Source: an archaeon CG10_big_fil_rev_8_21_14_0_10_43_11
GTDB taxonomy: Archaea; Nanobdellota; Nanobdellia; PEZQ01
DNA length: 64,000 bases
NCBI GenBank assembly: GCA_002763265.1
Contig: PEZQ01000010.1
Location: forward strand, 1 to 64,000
Direction: 5' to 3'
In this document: piece by piece, positions 50,849 through 58,611 of the stretch
Numbering within the stretch: position 1 is the first letter of the stretch
Layout: each line of letters begins with the position of its first letter
Program-made: the position numbers and the translations under genes
The notes under the pieces: generated by a model
What the model was told of the DNA's origin: nothing
Database searches by the model: none
The model's input: only the letters and a program-made list of their open reading frames with translations

Positions 50849-51139
50849 TTATTCTTTCAGGTGTTTTGCTGGGATGTACATAAGATTTCCGCGTTCATCT
50901 GTTGCACCGCAACGAGTAATCATTATAGCCATGTCATGTTCTTTTGAAAGGTCATAGAGTTTTTGTGAAACAGGACATGAATTGTAGTATGTTGAGTTCG
51001 TGTTAAGACGCTCACAATTTAGGCACATGCATTGCTCGCGCCGCGTTGCATCCATAGTGTTGTTTGCCCACACTTCTTTTGGATGGCCCTCTTTAAAATA
51101 ACGATTTTCAATAAGTTCGATAAGCACAGATTTTGTCAT
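50849..51139 (-). CDS. Small five-Cys protein, 96 aa
   Basis: A 96-residue protein with CMCLNCERLN (Cys37, Cys39, Cys42), Cys55 in NSCPVSQKLYDL and Cys77 in ITRCGATD, a plausible metal or Fe-S site. I cannot name the family. It is just upstream of and codirectional with the two HesB-like genes, so it may share their role in metal handling. Confidence 0.65.
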   Translation of the reverse strand: MTKSVLIELIENRYFKEGHPKEVWANNTMDATRREQCMCLNCERLNTNSTYYNSCPVSQKLYDLSKEHDMAIMITRCGATDERGNLMYIPAKHLKE

Positions 51140-51204
51140 ACTAAAAAATAGTTACATAACAAGTAAAGAATATTTGTATCCTGTATCCGATATGAGAATA
51201 AAAA

Positions 51205-51284
51205 GCCCCGGAAGGGAGTGCACAACACCTTTCTTAGGAAGAAAGCTGTACCAAAGAAACGTAAAAAGAGCCCCGGAAGGGAGT
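51205..51284 (-). repeat. tRNA-Thr 3'-end duplication flanking a conserved hairpin element
   Basis: GCCCCGGAAGGGAGT occurs at 51270-51284 (the tRNA-Thr 3' end, shown as plus strand) and again exactly at 51205-51219, 65 bases downstream in tRNA direction. The ~50 bases between include a perfect 7-bp hairpin (CTTTCTT...AAGAAAG, read on the plus strand 51229-51246) and the block AAAGCTGTACCAAAGAAA. A closely similar block lies after tRNA-Lys (56355-56394). The spacer similarity is about 70 percent by eye. Confidence 0.7.
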
Positions 51285-51340
51285 TGAACCCTTGACCTAC
51301 TGCTTACAAGGCAATCGCTCTACCACTGAGCTACCGAGGC
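51269..51340 (-). tRNA. tRNA-Thr (anticodon UGU)
   Basis: A 72-base cloverleaf on the minus strand: 7-bp acceptor GCCTCGG/CCGGGGC (with U-G pairs), D-arm GCTC/GAGC, anticodon stem ATTGC/GCAGT with loop CTTGTAA (anticodon TGT), T-arm AAGGG/CCCTT with TTCAACT, discriminator U73 as usual for archaeal tRNA-Thr. No intron; CCA is not encoded. A TATA-like TTTTAAAATA stands ~40 bases upstream. Confidence 0.95.
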
Positions 51341-51388
51341 ACTGTTTTGTACTAAAACAATAAAGGGGCATATTTTAAAAGGTTTTAC

Positions 51389-52717
51389 CTATGCCCCGCG
51401 TTCATGCTCTTGTGAAAGCCATGACACAATTCTGCGCACTGCCTTAAGGGTGTCGCCACAATACGTTTCCAAAAAATCGGTTGTTAGCGGCACTTTTTGG
51501 GGTATGTTTCGCACTGCATCAAGTGCGCGTTTGCCATCAAAATTAACAAACGCCAAGCGCGCAGTTAACTCTTCTGGCGAACGCTCAAAATCAGAGCCGG
51601 GCAGAATCGCAACACCTGTTTTATTGAGTATAGACTCGCATAATTCCACATCATCAAATATGCCTTTTTTATCAATGATATCGTTGAGCTCGGAAAAATC
51701 GCAAAACACGTAAAAACCGCCCTGGGGATTGTGCACGCGAACACCCGCATTTCGAAGCGTAAGGGCACACCATTCGCCAAGCGCGTGGAGTATGCGAACC
51801 GAATCAGCAACGTACGCATCAATTGCTGAATTCTCTTTAAACGCGGTTATGGCGGCATGCTGTATTGGTGCGCTCACGCTCGTGTATGTTTCACTTGCAA
51901 TTGTTGCCATAGCCTCTTTGAGCGCGTACAATGTGTTTGGAAAACTAAACGTTCCAAGACGCCAACCACCAGCTCCGCACCACTTACTAAGCCCTGAACT
52001 AATAATTGTTCCTTCAGGATAATACGTTGCAATACTCGTGTGCGTTTTGTTAAACGTGAGACGTCCATAAATCTCATCGCTTAAAATGATGATATTATAT
52101 TTTCGCGCAACCCTGCTAATTTCTTCCAATTCCTGCGCGCTATATATCTGACCTGTTGGGTTTGAAGGATAATTGAGTATGAAAAGTTTTGGCGTGTACG
52201 GGTTTGCCTGCAAAAGACTGAGGTCTTTTAAGTCTTTTGCACTAATTTTCCACGTATTTTCAAAACGCGTTTTGATTGTTTTAATTGAATGGCCAAGAAT
52301 ACGCGCTTGCGGACGGTACGAAACCCAGCAGGGAGAGGGAAGAATAATTGCCCCCTCAAACACAAGCTGCAATAAAAACAATAATTCTTTACTTCCCGGG
52401 CCAACAAGCACGCCCTCAGGCATGATGCTAACCCCATTCATGCGGGTATGATGTTCTGCAACAGCGCTTCTAAGGGCAAAAAGACCTTCTACAGGAAGAT
52501 AATCTTTTTCATGCGCGTGCTCCTTGAGCGCTTCAACAACGCTTGTTGGAACGGGAAATGGTGACTGACCAAGACCAAGTTTGAATACGTCCCTGCCTTG
52601 CGCTTTTAGTGCGTTACATTGCTCATTTATTACAAGTGTTGCGCTTTTTTTAAGACCGCGAACTGTTTTTCGAAGCAGATTTTTCCGCTCAATAACACCA
52701 TACCTTGTGTTAGACAT
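51389..52717 (-). CDS. Class I/II PLP-dependent aminotransferase
   Basis: A 442-residue fold-type I aminotransferase. NYPSNPTGQ (182-190), ILSDEIYGRL (211-220, the PLP Asp and Tyr) and SSGLSKWCGAGGWRLG (240-255, Schiff-base Lys245) are clear. The N-terminal ~50 residues and VFKLGLGQSPFPVP are typical of the aspartate/alanine aminotransferase subgroup. The substrate cannot be fixed from sequence alone. A TATA-like ACATTTAAAGG precedes it. Confidence 0.88.
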   Translation of the reverse strand: MSNTRYGVIERKNLLRKTVRGLKKSATLVINEQCNALKAQGRDVFKLGLGQSPFPVPTSVVEALKEHAHEKDYLPVEGLFALRSAVAEHHTRMNGVSIMPEGVLVGPGSKELLFLLQLVFEGAIILPSPCWVSYRPQARILGHSIKTIKTRFENTWKISAKDLKDLSLLQANPYTPKLFILNYPSNPTGQIYSAQELEEISRVARKYNIIILSDEIYGRLTFNKTHTSIATYYPEGTIISSGLSKWCGAGGWRLGTFSFPNTLYALKEAMATIASETYTSVSAPIQHAAITAFKENSAIDAYVADSVRILHALGEWCALTLRNAGVRVHNPQGGFYVFCDFSELNDIIDKKGIFDDVELCESILNKTGVAILPGSDFERSPEELTARLAFVNFDGKRALDAVRNIPQKVPLTTDFLETYCGDTLKAVRRIVSWLSQEHERGA

Positions 52718-52831
52718 TGTCGTCCCATTAGGTATTGCAATCCTTTAAATGTGCTTTGGTAGGTAACACGCGTTATATAATGATTTTATGCAACTAATTT
52801 TAAAAAGAGCGCGCTTTCATAAACACATACT

Positions 52832-53341
52832 ATGAGTAACGCTGAGAACGCATTTGATTTTGATGTGTATGTGCACGCATGCCAAGACAAAAAAGGAACT
52901 ATTGAAATATCATACTTTATTGGCACCAAAGAAATCTCATGCCCTGACTTCTTTTATGCAACCAACCTATCGCACGAGGCTCTTGAAACACTTTCCCAGG
53001 AATTATCAAAAAAAACAGGCATTGCACAAGACACACTGCTTATGAAACTGCATAGCGGAACACCCAATAAGCCTGCGCTGTTTGAAATGCACTCACAAGT
53101 GCACCCTTCCTACTTTACCCTGCTCTTTCCAGACATTAATCCACAATGGCGCGCTATGATTAAAACAAGAACACCAAAAAATAATCCCCGCAAACAATAC
53201 CACTACCTTGTTTTAGAAACACCTAAAGGAACATTCTATCAAAATTTGGAAACGTGGTCTAAAAACATGCCCGTCAATCCGCTTGTTTCTGCACACTACA
53301 AGAATGGGGACTTAGAAATAATCCTTGCCCGAAGCGTTTAA
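52832..53341 (+). CDS. Hypothetical protein, 169 aa
   Basis: I do not recognise this protein. It is 169 residues, soluble, mixed alpha/beta, starting MSNAENAFDFDVYVHA. No catalytic motif is visible. A TATA-like element (TAATTTTAAAAAG) lies about 35 bases upstream. Its stop overlaps that of the Cys-rich peptide gene on the opposite strand by 3 bases. Confidence 0.6.
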   Translation: MSNAENAFDFDVYVHACQDKKGTIEISYFIGTKEISCPDFFYATNLSHEALETLSQELSKKTGIAQDTLLMKLHSGTPNKPALFEMHSQVHPSYFTLLFPDINPQWRAMIKTRTPKNNPRKQYHYLVLETPKGTFYQNLETWSKNMPVNPLVSAHYKNGDLEIILARSV

Positions 53342-53439
53342 CAACAATTACCGCAACCACAACCGTGTGATTCTTGCTTTGCGTCTTGTTTGCATGCACA
53401 GTCCTGTCTGGCGCAATTGCATTCTTTTTTATCTGTCAT
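53338..53439 (-). CDS. Metallothionein-like Cys-rich mini-protein, 33 aa
   Basis: A 33-residue frame starting MTDKKECNCARQDCAC and ending HGCGCGNCC: eight Cys in C-x-C, C-x-C, C-x-C and C-C arrangement, resembling small metallothioneins or copper/zinc scavengers. The start may be 9 bases further up (MTSMTDKK). An AT-rich TATA-like region (ATAAAAGATAAAAAG) precedes it on the minus strand. It was found by reading, since it is too short for a normal gene call; coding status is inferred from the Cys pattern. Confidence 0.6.
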   Translation of the reverse strand: MTDKKECNCARQDCACKQDAKQESHGCGCGNCC

Positions 53440-53538
53440 ACTAGTCATGCATGTTACCTTGCTTTTTATCTTTTATGTATTCTAACAACGTGAAGTTTTG
53501 TAATCAATACATATGATACAAACCTCAAGCTCAATCTT

Positions 53539-53619
53539 ATGCGTGCAAAAGACGTAACCACCTTTGAAGACGAACAAAAACGACTTGCTTATGCGTTTTT
53601 AGGACTCAAACAAGTATAA
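53539..53619 (+). CDS. Possible 26-aa small protein
   Basis: An ATG frame of 26 codons (MRAKDVTTFEDEQKRLAYAF opening) with normal codon bias for this genome, in the 218-base gap between the Cys-rich peptide and the 137-residue gene. There is no recognisable homology and no clear ribosome binding site. It may be a gene fragment. Confidence 0.25.
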   Translation: MRAKDVTTFEDEQKRLAYAFLGLKQV

Positions 53620-53657
53620 CTATCTAATTTTAATATTTGAACTGTATCTAGAACCGT

Positions 53658-54071
53658 GTGAGTAGTGAGTTCTCAACAAACTGGTACTATCTTATGTATG
53701 CATTAGAAACCCTACCCCTTGACAGAATTGAGAAAATAAGCTGCCTTCTTTTTTCCACTAATTACGAATCTCTTCAAGCATACGGAAAAAAACTCTTTGA
53801 TTATCAATTCATAAAGTCTGAGGATGGCATTTTCTCACGCGCACTTCTTACTGATTTGGAATCACTTATTCGCCACCAAATAATTGGTTTTACATCAGGG
53901 TTGGAATACAAAACAACAACCTTTGGAAAAAAAATTCTCAAATCTGCTTTACACGATTTTTCTCAGTTAGAAGACATTCTCTGCACGCTTCGTGAGATAG
54001 ATTTTACTGCTCGAGTTAAAGATTTTGTTCTTGTAAGATACGCAAAAGAAGGCAACTCCGTGGATATTTAA
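53658..54071 (+). CDS. Hypothetical protein, 137 aa
   Basis: I do not recognise this protein. It is 137 residues from a GTG start. The pattern of helices around YLMYALETLPLDRIEKISCL, FDYQFIKSEDGIFSRALLTD and a TTTFGKKILK segment resembles winged-helix or Panacea-like (DUF4065) proteins, weakly. The gene uses relatively many AT-rich codons. It stands alone. Confidence 0.55.
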   Translation: MSSEFSTNWYYLMYALETLPLDRIEKISCLLFSTNYESLQAYGKKLFDYQFIKSEDGIFSRALLTDLESLIRHQIIGFTSGLEYKTTTFGKKILKSALHDFSQLEDILCTLREIDFTARVKDFVLVRYAKEGNSVDI

Positions 54072-54113
54072 AATCCAAAAGTATTAAAAATTATTCCTCA
54101 CATTTCAATTAGC

Positions 54114-54797
54114 ATGGAATACACGCACATTGACCTTCACACGCACTGCGTGCTCTCAACGGAAGGCAGAAGAAAACAAAAACGCGGGTTCGCTCACATA
54201 CCGCCAACATATGCTCCGCTCTCACTTCTCACACGAGCACGCCAGGTAGGTCTTGATTTCATCGCGCTCACAGACCATAACATGATGCCCTCAATTACTC
54301 ACAATCACATCATTCCCGGCGTTGAACTCACCTGCAAACCAGCATCACGCCTTGAACGCGTACTTGGCGAAACACATCTTATCATCCTCAACCCAAAACA
54401 GGACTTTTTTAATACTGAAGCATTTCCTGACCTCTACGAAACAATTGAGAGTGCGCACGCAGACGGTTCAGTCCTCATCCTGCCGCACCCCTTTTATTTT
54501 GACCGCTCAAAAAAGAACTATTACAAAATGCTCTCAGGCGTTGAAACATATTACTCCTACAAAAACCCGCTCACACCCCTCTTGCGAAAAAACGCGCTAC
54601 GAATAAATGCACTTGGTCCTGCGTGCGTTGCAGGAAGTGATGCGCACACGCTTGACATGCTTGGGTGTGCACAAAACGTTGTTGAATACTGCCCCACTGT
54701 TGACCATTTGCTGACTGAAATTGAAAATCGCGCAATTCTTCATGCACAAACCAAGCCATCTGTTCTTAACTCGCTTCGCACGCTTATTGCTAATTAA
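54114..54797 (+). CDS. PHP-domain phosphoesterase
   Basis: A 227-residue PHP-family hydrolase with HIDLHTHCVLS (metal-binding His pair near 5-15), FIALTDHNMMPS, IIPGVELTCK, ILPHPFYFD and VAGSDAHTLD near the end. This is the complete set of PHP metal motifs. Family members hydrolyse nucleotides or histidinol phosphate; the substrate is not known. The TATA-like AGTATTAAAAATT lies about 30 bases upstream. Confidence 0.85.
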   Translation: MEYTHIDLHTHCVLSTEGRRKQKRGFAHIPPTYAPLSLLTRARQVGLDFIALTDHNMMPSITHNHIIPGVELTCKPASRLERVLGETHLIILNPKQDFFNTEAFPDLYETIESAHADGSVLILPHPFYFDRSKKNYYKMLSGVETYYSYKNPLTPLLRKNALRINALGPACVAGSDAHTLDMLGCAQNVVEYCPTVDHLLTEIENRAILHAQTKPSVLNSLRTLIAN

Positions 54798-54840
54798 GAA
54801 ATAACAACCTATATTAATTTCACAATACCCTAATTACTCT

Positions 54841-55611
54841 ATGTTCTTATTTACCGCGTTCAACCTCAACAAGAGAATGCAAAAAGATGTTGCCTACAAA
54901 TTTTTCACAGAAGTGAGCAAACACCTTAAACAAGGAATTGACGTAAATAAGAGTCTTGCACAAACGCGCGAATCCCTTCAACGAGCATACCCTGAAAACA
55001 AACCGGTGCAAGCGTGGATTGATTTTCTCGTTAACTACTCGCAAACTAAGGGAAAATTCTTTGTTCGCGGATTTGGAACGTACCCGCAAAAAACAATACT
55101 CTCATTTATTGATGACACCCTGCTTGATGAAGAACACCTTGCAAGCGAAAGACGCAAAGCCCTGCAATCACCCCTGCGACAGCACAAGATTCTTGTTGCA
55201 AACTACACGCGCGACCGACACGTTATTGCACAACTGTTTAGTGAAGGAATGAAGATAGATAACGTCATGGGCTACACAAATTATCTTGTTGGAAAAAACA
55301 AACGCGTTCTTATCTGGAACCAGAAAAAAATTATGGGTGCAGAACCAATACACCTTGCAGAACTCTACAACAACACAGGCGTTATTGTGGTTGTTACTGA
55401 CCACGAAAAAGACATTGTTGCAAACATTGAAAAACACTTGAAAAACATGCATGAAGTGGGAAGCCGCGCGCACATGTACCTGTTGCAACTTGCAGGAAAC
55501 ACCGCTATTCTGTATCGCATCATGCTCAAAAACCGCAAAGAACCACAAATTATATCACTTCTCACTGTTGAGCGAAAAAACCTCTCAACCATTTTTGAAG
55601 TACTCAAATAA
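54841..55611 (+). CDS. Hypothetical protein, 256 aa
   Basis: A 256-residue soluble protein. The N-terminal part (KFFTEVSKHLKQGIDVNKSLAQTR, about 20-43) faintly resembles the first domain of type II secretion F/pilus assembly TadC proteins, but no membrane helices follow. The C-terminal half is alpha/beta (ELYNNTGVIVVVTDHE). I cannot assign a function. Confidence 0.6.
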   Translation: MFLFTAFNLNKRMQKDVAYKFFTEVSKHLKQGIDVNKSLAQTRESLQRAYPENKPVQAWIDFLVNYSQTKGKFFVRGFGTYPQKTILSFIDDTLLDEEHLASERRKALQSPLRQHKILVANYTRDRHVIAQLFSEGMKIDNVMGYTNYLVGKNKRVLIWNQKKIMGAEPIHLAELYNNTGVIVVVTDHEKDIVANIEKHLKNMHEVGSRAHMYLLQLAGNTAILYRIMLKNRKEPQIISLLTVERKNLSTIFEVLK

Positions 55612-55621
55612 AAACAACGAG

Positions 55622-56269
55622 TTATATTTCAAGTGCGCTGAGAGTACGCTCATGTATTTGGTGAATGTCGCCAACCCCATTAATTTTGAAAAAATGTGTT
55701 CTACTCTGTTTTTGTTTTTCTTGGTAAAAATCTACCAACCGCGCTGTTTGCTGATGATATATTGCAAGACGCTCACGCACGATTTGTTCTCTGTCATCAT
55801 CACGCAAAATTAATGGCTCTCCGGTCACATCATCATAGTCTGCAACCCGCGGCGGGTTGAACACAGCATGATACACGCGCCCCGATGCAGCATGCACACG
55901 CCGCCCACTCATGCGCAGTAATATTTCACTATCTGGAACATCAAGTTCAATAACACTATCAATGGTGATTCCTTGCGTGTCAAGCGCTTCTGCTTGCGTG
56001 ATTGTTCGCGGAAAGCCGTCAAAGAGAAACCCGCTTACACAGTCTGGTTTTGCAATACGCTCCTTTACGAGTTCTATGATAATACTATCCAAAACAAGAC
56101 CGCCTGCGTCAAGCAGGTTTTTGATGTTATACCCTACTGTAGACCCCTCGTGCACGGCAGCGCGCAACATGTCGCCTGTTGAAATGTGGGGAATGCAAAG
56201 GTAGTCGCAGAGTAATTGCGCTTGCGTTCCTTTTCCCGCACCAGGAGGTCCAAGCAAAATGATATTCAT
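55622..56269 (-). CDS. adk: Adenylate kinase, long-LID type
   Basis: A 215-residue enzyme balancing ATP, ADP and AMP. The P-loop LGPPGAGKGTQ (6-16), ISTGDMLRAA, GFPRTITQAEAL and a full-length LID (from RMSGRRVHAASGRVYHAVFN) are present, so it belongs to the bacterial/eukaryotic-type family, not the short archaeal Adk. The frame opens nine codons upstream, but ATG 56269 begins the conserved MNIILLG. LID Cys are absent, so it is not zinc-binding. Confidence 0.93.
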   Translation of the reverse strand: MNIILLGPPGAGKGTQAQLLCDYLCIPHISTGDMLRAAVHEGSTVGYNIKNLLDAGGLVLDSIIIELVKERIAKPDCVSGFLFDGFPRTITQAEALDTQGITIDSVIELDVPDSEILLRMSGRRVHAASGRVYHAVFNPPRVADYDDVTGEPLILRDDDREQIVRERLAIYHQQTARLVDFYQEKQKQSRTHFFKINGVGDIHQIHERTLSALEI

Positions 56270-56333
56270 TACTCTTTTATGCGTGCGTTTCAATTAAAAA
56301 AAATTTCTTATGTTTTACTGCACTAAAAAAGTA

Positions 56334-56415
56334 GTGAGTGGGCCCAGAGGGATTCTACCGCACCTTTTTAGAAAAAAGCTGCACCAAAAAAAATGTGAGT
56401 GGGCCCAGAGGGATT
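56334..56415 (-). repeat. tRNA-Lys 3'-end duplication flanking the same hairpin element
   Basis: A 21-base sequence beginning GTGAGTGGGCCCAGAGG occurs exactly at 56334-56354 and at 56395-56415; the second copy is the tRNA-Lys 3' end plus 5 bases of trailer. The 40 bases between contain CACCTTTTTAGAAAAAAGC and GCTGCACCAAAAAAAA, matching the element after tRNA-Thr (CACCTTTCTT...AAGAAAGC and GCTGTACCAAAGAAA). In tRNA direction the order is tRNA, T-run, hairpin, tRNA 3'-end copy. Confidence 0.7.
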
Positions 56416-56474
56416 TGAACCCCCGACCTACCGGTTAAGAGCCGGTCGCTCTAGCCAGGCTGAGCTATGAGCCC
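56400..56474 (-). tRNA. tRNA-Lys (anticodon CUU)
   Basis: A 75-base cloverleaf: acceptor GGGCTCA/TGGGCCC, D-arm GCTC/GAGC with a 10-base loop, anticodon stem ACCGG/CCGGT and loop CTCTTAA (anticodon CTT), T-arm GGGGG/CCCTC with TTCAAAT, discriminator A. No intron and no encoded CCA. Confidence 0.95.
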
Positions 56475-56531
56475 ATTATAATAGGTACTAGAACAGGAAT
56501 GAAAGAGTGTTTATAAAAATTTGGGTAAACC

Positions 56532-57092
56532 CTACCAAAGTGGTGGAAGCAACTTCCACGTCTTTTTTACATATTGTTTATACCCGCGCACGTGTTTGGA
56601 CAAAACTTCCTCTTCCTTTTCAATACGCATAAACAAGCCAAGCAAAAACGTTGCTGAAAACGCCAAGCTTACAAACGAATTGAGAATGAGCGGAGCTGAA
56701 AACACGGCAAGAAGATACGCAAGATACACCGGATGCCTGACATACTTATATAAACCTGAACTAATAAGTGCGTGCTTCTTTTTAATGCGAATATGAGGGT
56801 ATGCAAGCTCGCGAAGCTCTTTGTACGCAAAATACCGTATTACAACTGCGCCAAGAAATACAAACACCGCAGGAACACTAATCCAATAATTAAGGGTAAA
56901 CGGCACGTACACGTAAAGCACAAGGGGCATTAAGAATGCAGAATATGCAGGAACGTAAAATGAAAACATAGTCCATTCATGAAACACTTCACCCTTGACG
57001 CGCTGACCGCGAAATGCTACAATTTCTGCAAGCTTGAAAAGCAATAGAAGTAATAAATAGAAAATGAGGGTGTAGCCAACCTCTGAAATCAC
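56532..57092 (-). CDS. Isoprenylcysteine/phospholipid methyltransferase-family membrane protein
   Basis: A 186-residue membrane protein with about five helices. The C-terminal block LISSGLYKYVRHPVYLAYLL (about 108-127) with the later EKEEEVLSKHVRGYKQYVKKTWKLLPP is the signature of ICMT/PEMT-like methyltransferases (R-H-P-x-Y and the E-E pair). The N-terminal helices form the membrane core. The lipid or protein target is unknown. Confidence 0.85.
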   Translation of the reverse strand: MISEVGYTLIFYLLLLLLFKLAEIVAFRGQRVKGEVFHEWTMFSFYVPAYSAFLMPLVLYVYVPFTLNYWISVPAVFVFLGAVVIRYFAYKELRELAYPHIRIKKKHALISSGLYKYVRHPVYLAYLLAVFSAPLILNSFVSLAFSATFLLGLFMRIEKEEEVLSKHVRGYKQYVKKTWKLLPPLW

Positions 57093-57137
57093 AATACTAC
57101 GTACTAGCGCGTTTTGTTAAATTAAAGCTTATGCTTT

Positions 57138-58334
57138 CTAACGATGCCTGCTTAGCAATGCTTCAAGACGCGGTTTTAACTTCTTAAACGTTAACGGCGT
57201 GCCCTCCCACGTGTATGAATCAAAACCCTTGTTTACCACTACTTCAATACCCTGATGAACCGTATTTACCTGTCCTAGTTTGAGAAGCGCCCACACTGCT
57301 TTTGAAATAGTGTCAATCTTTTCTTGCGGCGTGAACCCTCGCAGCCTTAGCTCTGTATCAGAGTACGGCACGAGTTGCACGGTTGGTAGGGTGACGCGTC
57401 CTTCGTAAATGCCCTGGCTTTTGAGCATTTCATCATAATAATTCATGTCAAGCGTGGCATCCTTGTCAACAAGCACGCACACAGGATTTGCGTGAAATGC
57501 TTCAACAATGTCATCAAATGAGCGCAAATATGATTCTTTGAATGTGAGTGTGTAATCATTAACGTGCGCAATCTCCCAGGGGTTTGTTGTTGCACTAATA
57601 CGCACATCCCAGTTTTTGGTGCCTGGAACCGATTTTTTTAGATGCGAAACATATTTTGTCTCACCTCTGTCTGCAGGCGCAGTCACGCCCATGCCAAGGG
57701 GTTTGTGTTTTTCTGAAACATCACGGCTTCGCCGGTCAATTTTTCCGCGAAGCATCTTGACCTCTGATACATCAATTGCCTGTGACACGCCCGCAATCAC
57801 GGTTGTCAAAAACGTTGCATTACAACTGTTATTCACTAAATACTGCTTGGTAAGATAGTCTGCAACACGAGATTCAGGCTGCGTGTCATCACAAAAGCTA
57901 CCTGGAACAGCGCACCAATGGTGTTCAAACAGTCCTGATGCGCCACCGCTAAACAACACACTTTCTAGCGCGTGGGTATCATAATATTGTTCTTTTTGTG
58001 CGCGCGCAGTTTCTTTGCTTGGTGTTGCGTCAATAACCAGTTTGGCATCATTGTCAGAGAAGAGTTCATCAACCGTGCCTTTTGGTTCAAAGTCATAGTA
58101 CTCTTTTATGCGCTCAACTTCCTGAACACCGCGTGCAATGTACAAATCAATACCGCTTGCTCCAAGAAATTCTATTGAATGCTGTTTTTTTCCTTTATCC
58201 CACACATTTTTCCCGCTTCCCCCAAGCGTTGCGGCAGCTTCACCCTTTCCAAATGAGCCCGTACGATACAAGAGTCGTGCAAGCGGGTCGTTTACGGTTC
58301 CAAAACCCTGAAAAATTATTTTATAAGAACTCAT
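57138..58334 (-). CDS. Archaeal-type II glyceraldehyde-3-phosphate dehydrogenase-like protein
   Basis: A 398-residue protein related to archaeal GAPDH. The nucleotide-binding start is IIFQGFGTVNDPLARLL (6-22); the active-site-like VNNSCNATFLTTVIA (168-181, Cys171) corresponds to the archaeal V-V-S-C-N-T-T-G-L-x-R. It is longer than the usual ~340 residues, with an insertion of ~30 between the first strand and IDLYIARG. The first glycine loop is GFGTVN, not GYGTIG. It likely catalyses or once catalysed the glycolytic step; divergence leaves some doubt. Confidence 0.8.
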   Translation of the reverse strand: MSSYKIIFQGFGTVNDPLARLLYRTGSFGKGEAAATLGGSGKNVWDKGKKQHSIEFLGASGIDLYIARGVQEVERIKEYYDFEPKGTVDELFSDNDAKLVIDATPSKETARAQKEQYYDTHALESVLFSGGASGLFEHHWCAVPGSFCDDTQPESRVADYLTKQYLVNNSCNATFLTTVIAGVSQAIDVSEVKMLRGKIDRRSRDVSEKHKPLGMGVTAPADRGETKYVSHLKKSVPGTKNWDVRISATTNPWEIAHVNDYTLTFKESYLRSFDDIVEAFHANPVCVLVDKDATLDMNYYDEMLKSQGIYEGRVTLPTVQLVPYSDTELRLRGFTPQEKIDTISKAVWALLKLGQVNTVHQGIEVVVNKGFDSYTWEGTPLTFKKLKPRLEALLSRHR

Positions 58335-58389
58335 AGCCTACTTAGTTTTGAAGTACTATTTATTAATTGTGAACAAAAGGTCTAGAAAC

Positions 58390-58551
58390 TTATGCTTTAC
58401 TCCACACAAAGTTTCTTCGTTTTGGGCTTGCTCCAAACCCGCATGAACTGCACACTTTCTTTCGCACATGATAACTTGAGTTACCGCAGCGTCTGCACGG
58501 GATGTGTACAACTTTTTTACTGTGTTTTCCGCGTGAGGGAGTGCCTTTCAT
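58390..58551 (-). CDS. rpl37e: Ribosomal protein eL37 (L37e)
   Basis: A 53-residue zinc-ribbon protein read from the minus strand: [20 protein letters not shown] at the start, CRRC (19-22) and [13 protein letters not shown] (34-46), ending NFVWSKA. The four Cys and the GTPS start are diagnostic of L37e. It has been recovered by direct reading because it is short. Its promoter TATA box appears shared with the divergent KsgA gene, 34 bases from each start. Confidence 0.92.
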   Translation of the reverse strand: MKGTPSRGKHSKKVVHIPCRRCGNSSYHVRKKVCSSCGFGASPKRRNFVWSKA

Positions 58552-58576
58552 TACTCTCTACACAAATCGCGAAAGA

Positions 58577-58586
58577 CTATTTAAAG
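58577..58586. promoter_or_regulatory. Shared palindromic TATA box between rpl37e and ksgA
   Basis: CTATTTAAAG (TATTTAAA at 58578-58585) reads CTTTAAATAG on the minus strand. It lies 34 bases before the ksgA ATG (58612) and 34 bases before the rpl37e ATG (58551): the spacing is symmetric. Confidence 0.6.
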
Positions 58587-58611
58587 CTTTCTTGCCCAAT
58601 GCTTTTTGCAC

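Noticed and set aside
51201-51290. CRISPR-like repeat-spacer unit near tRNA-Thr
   Set aside because: There are only two copies, and the repeat is simply the tRNA 3' end; no array or cas genes are present.
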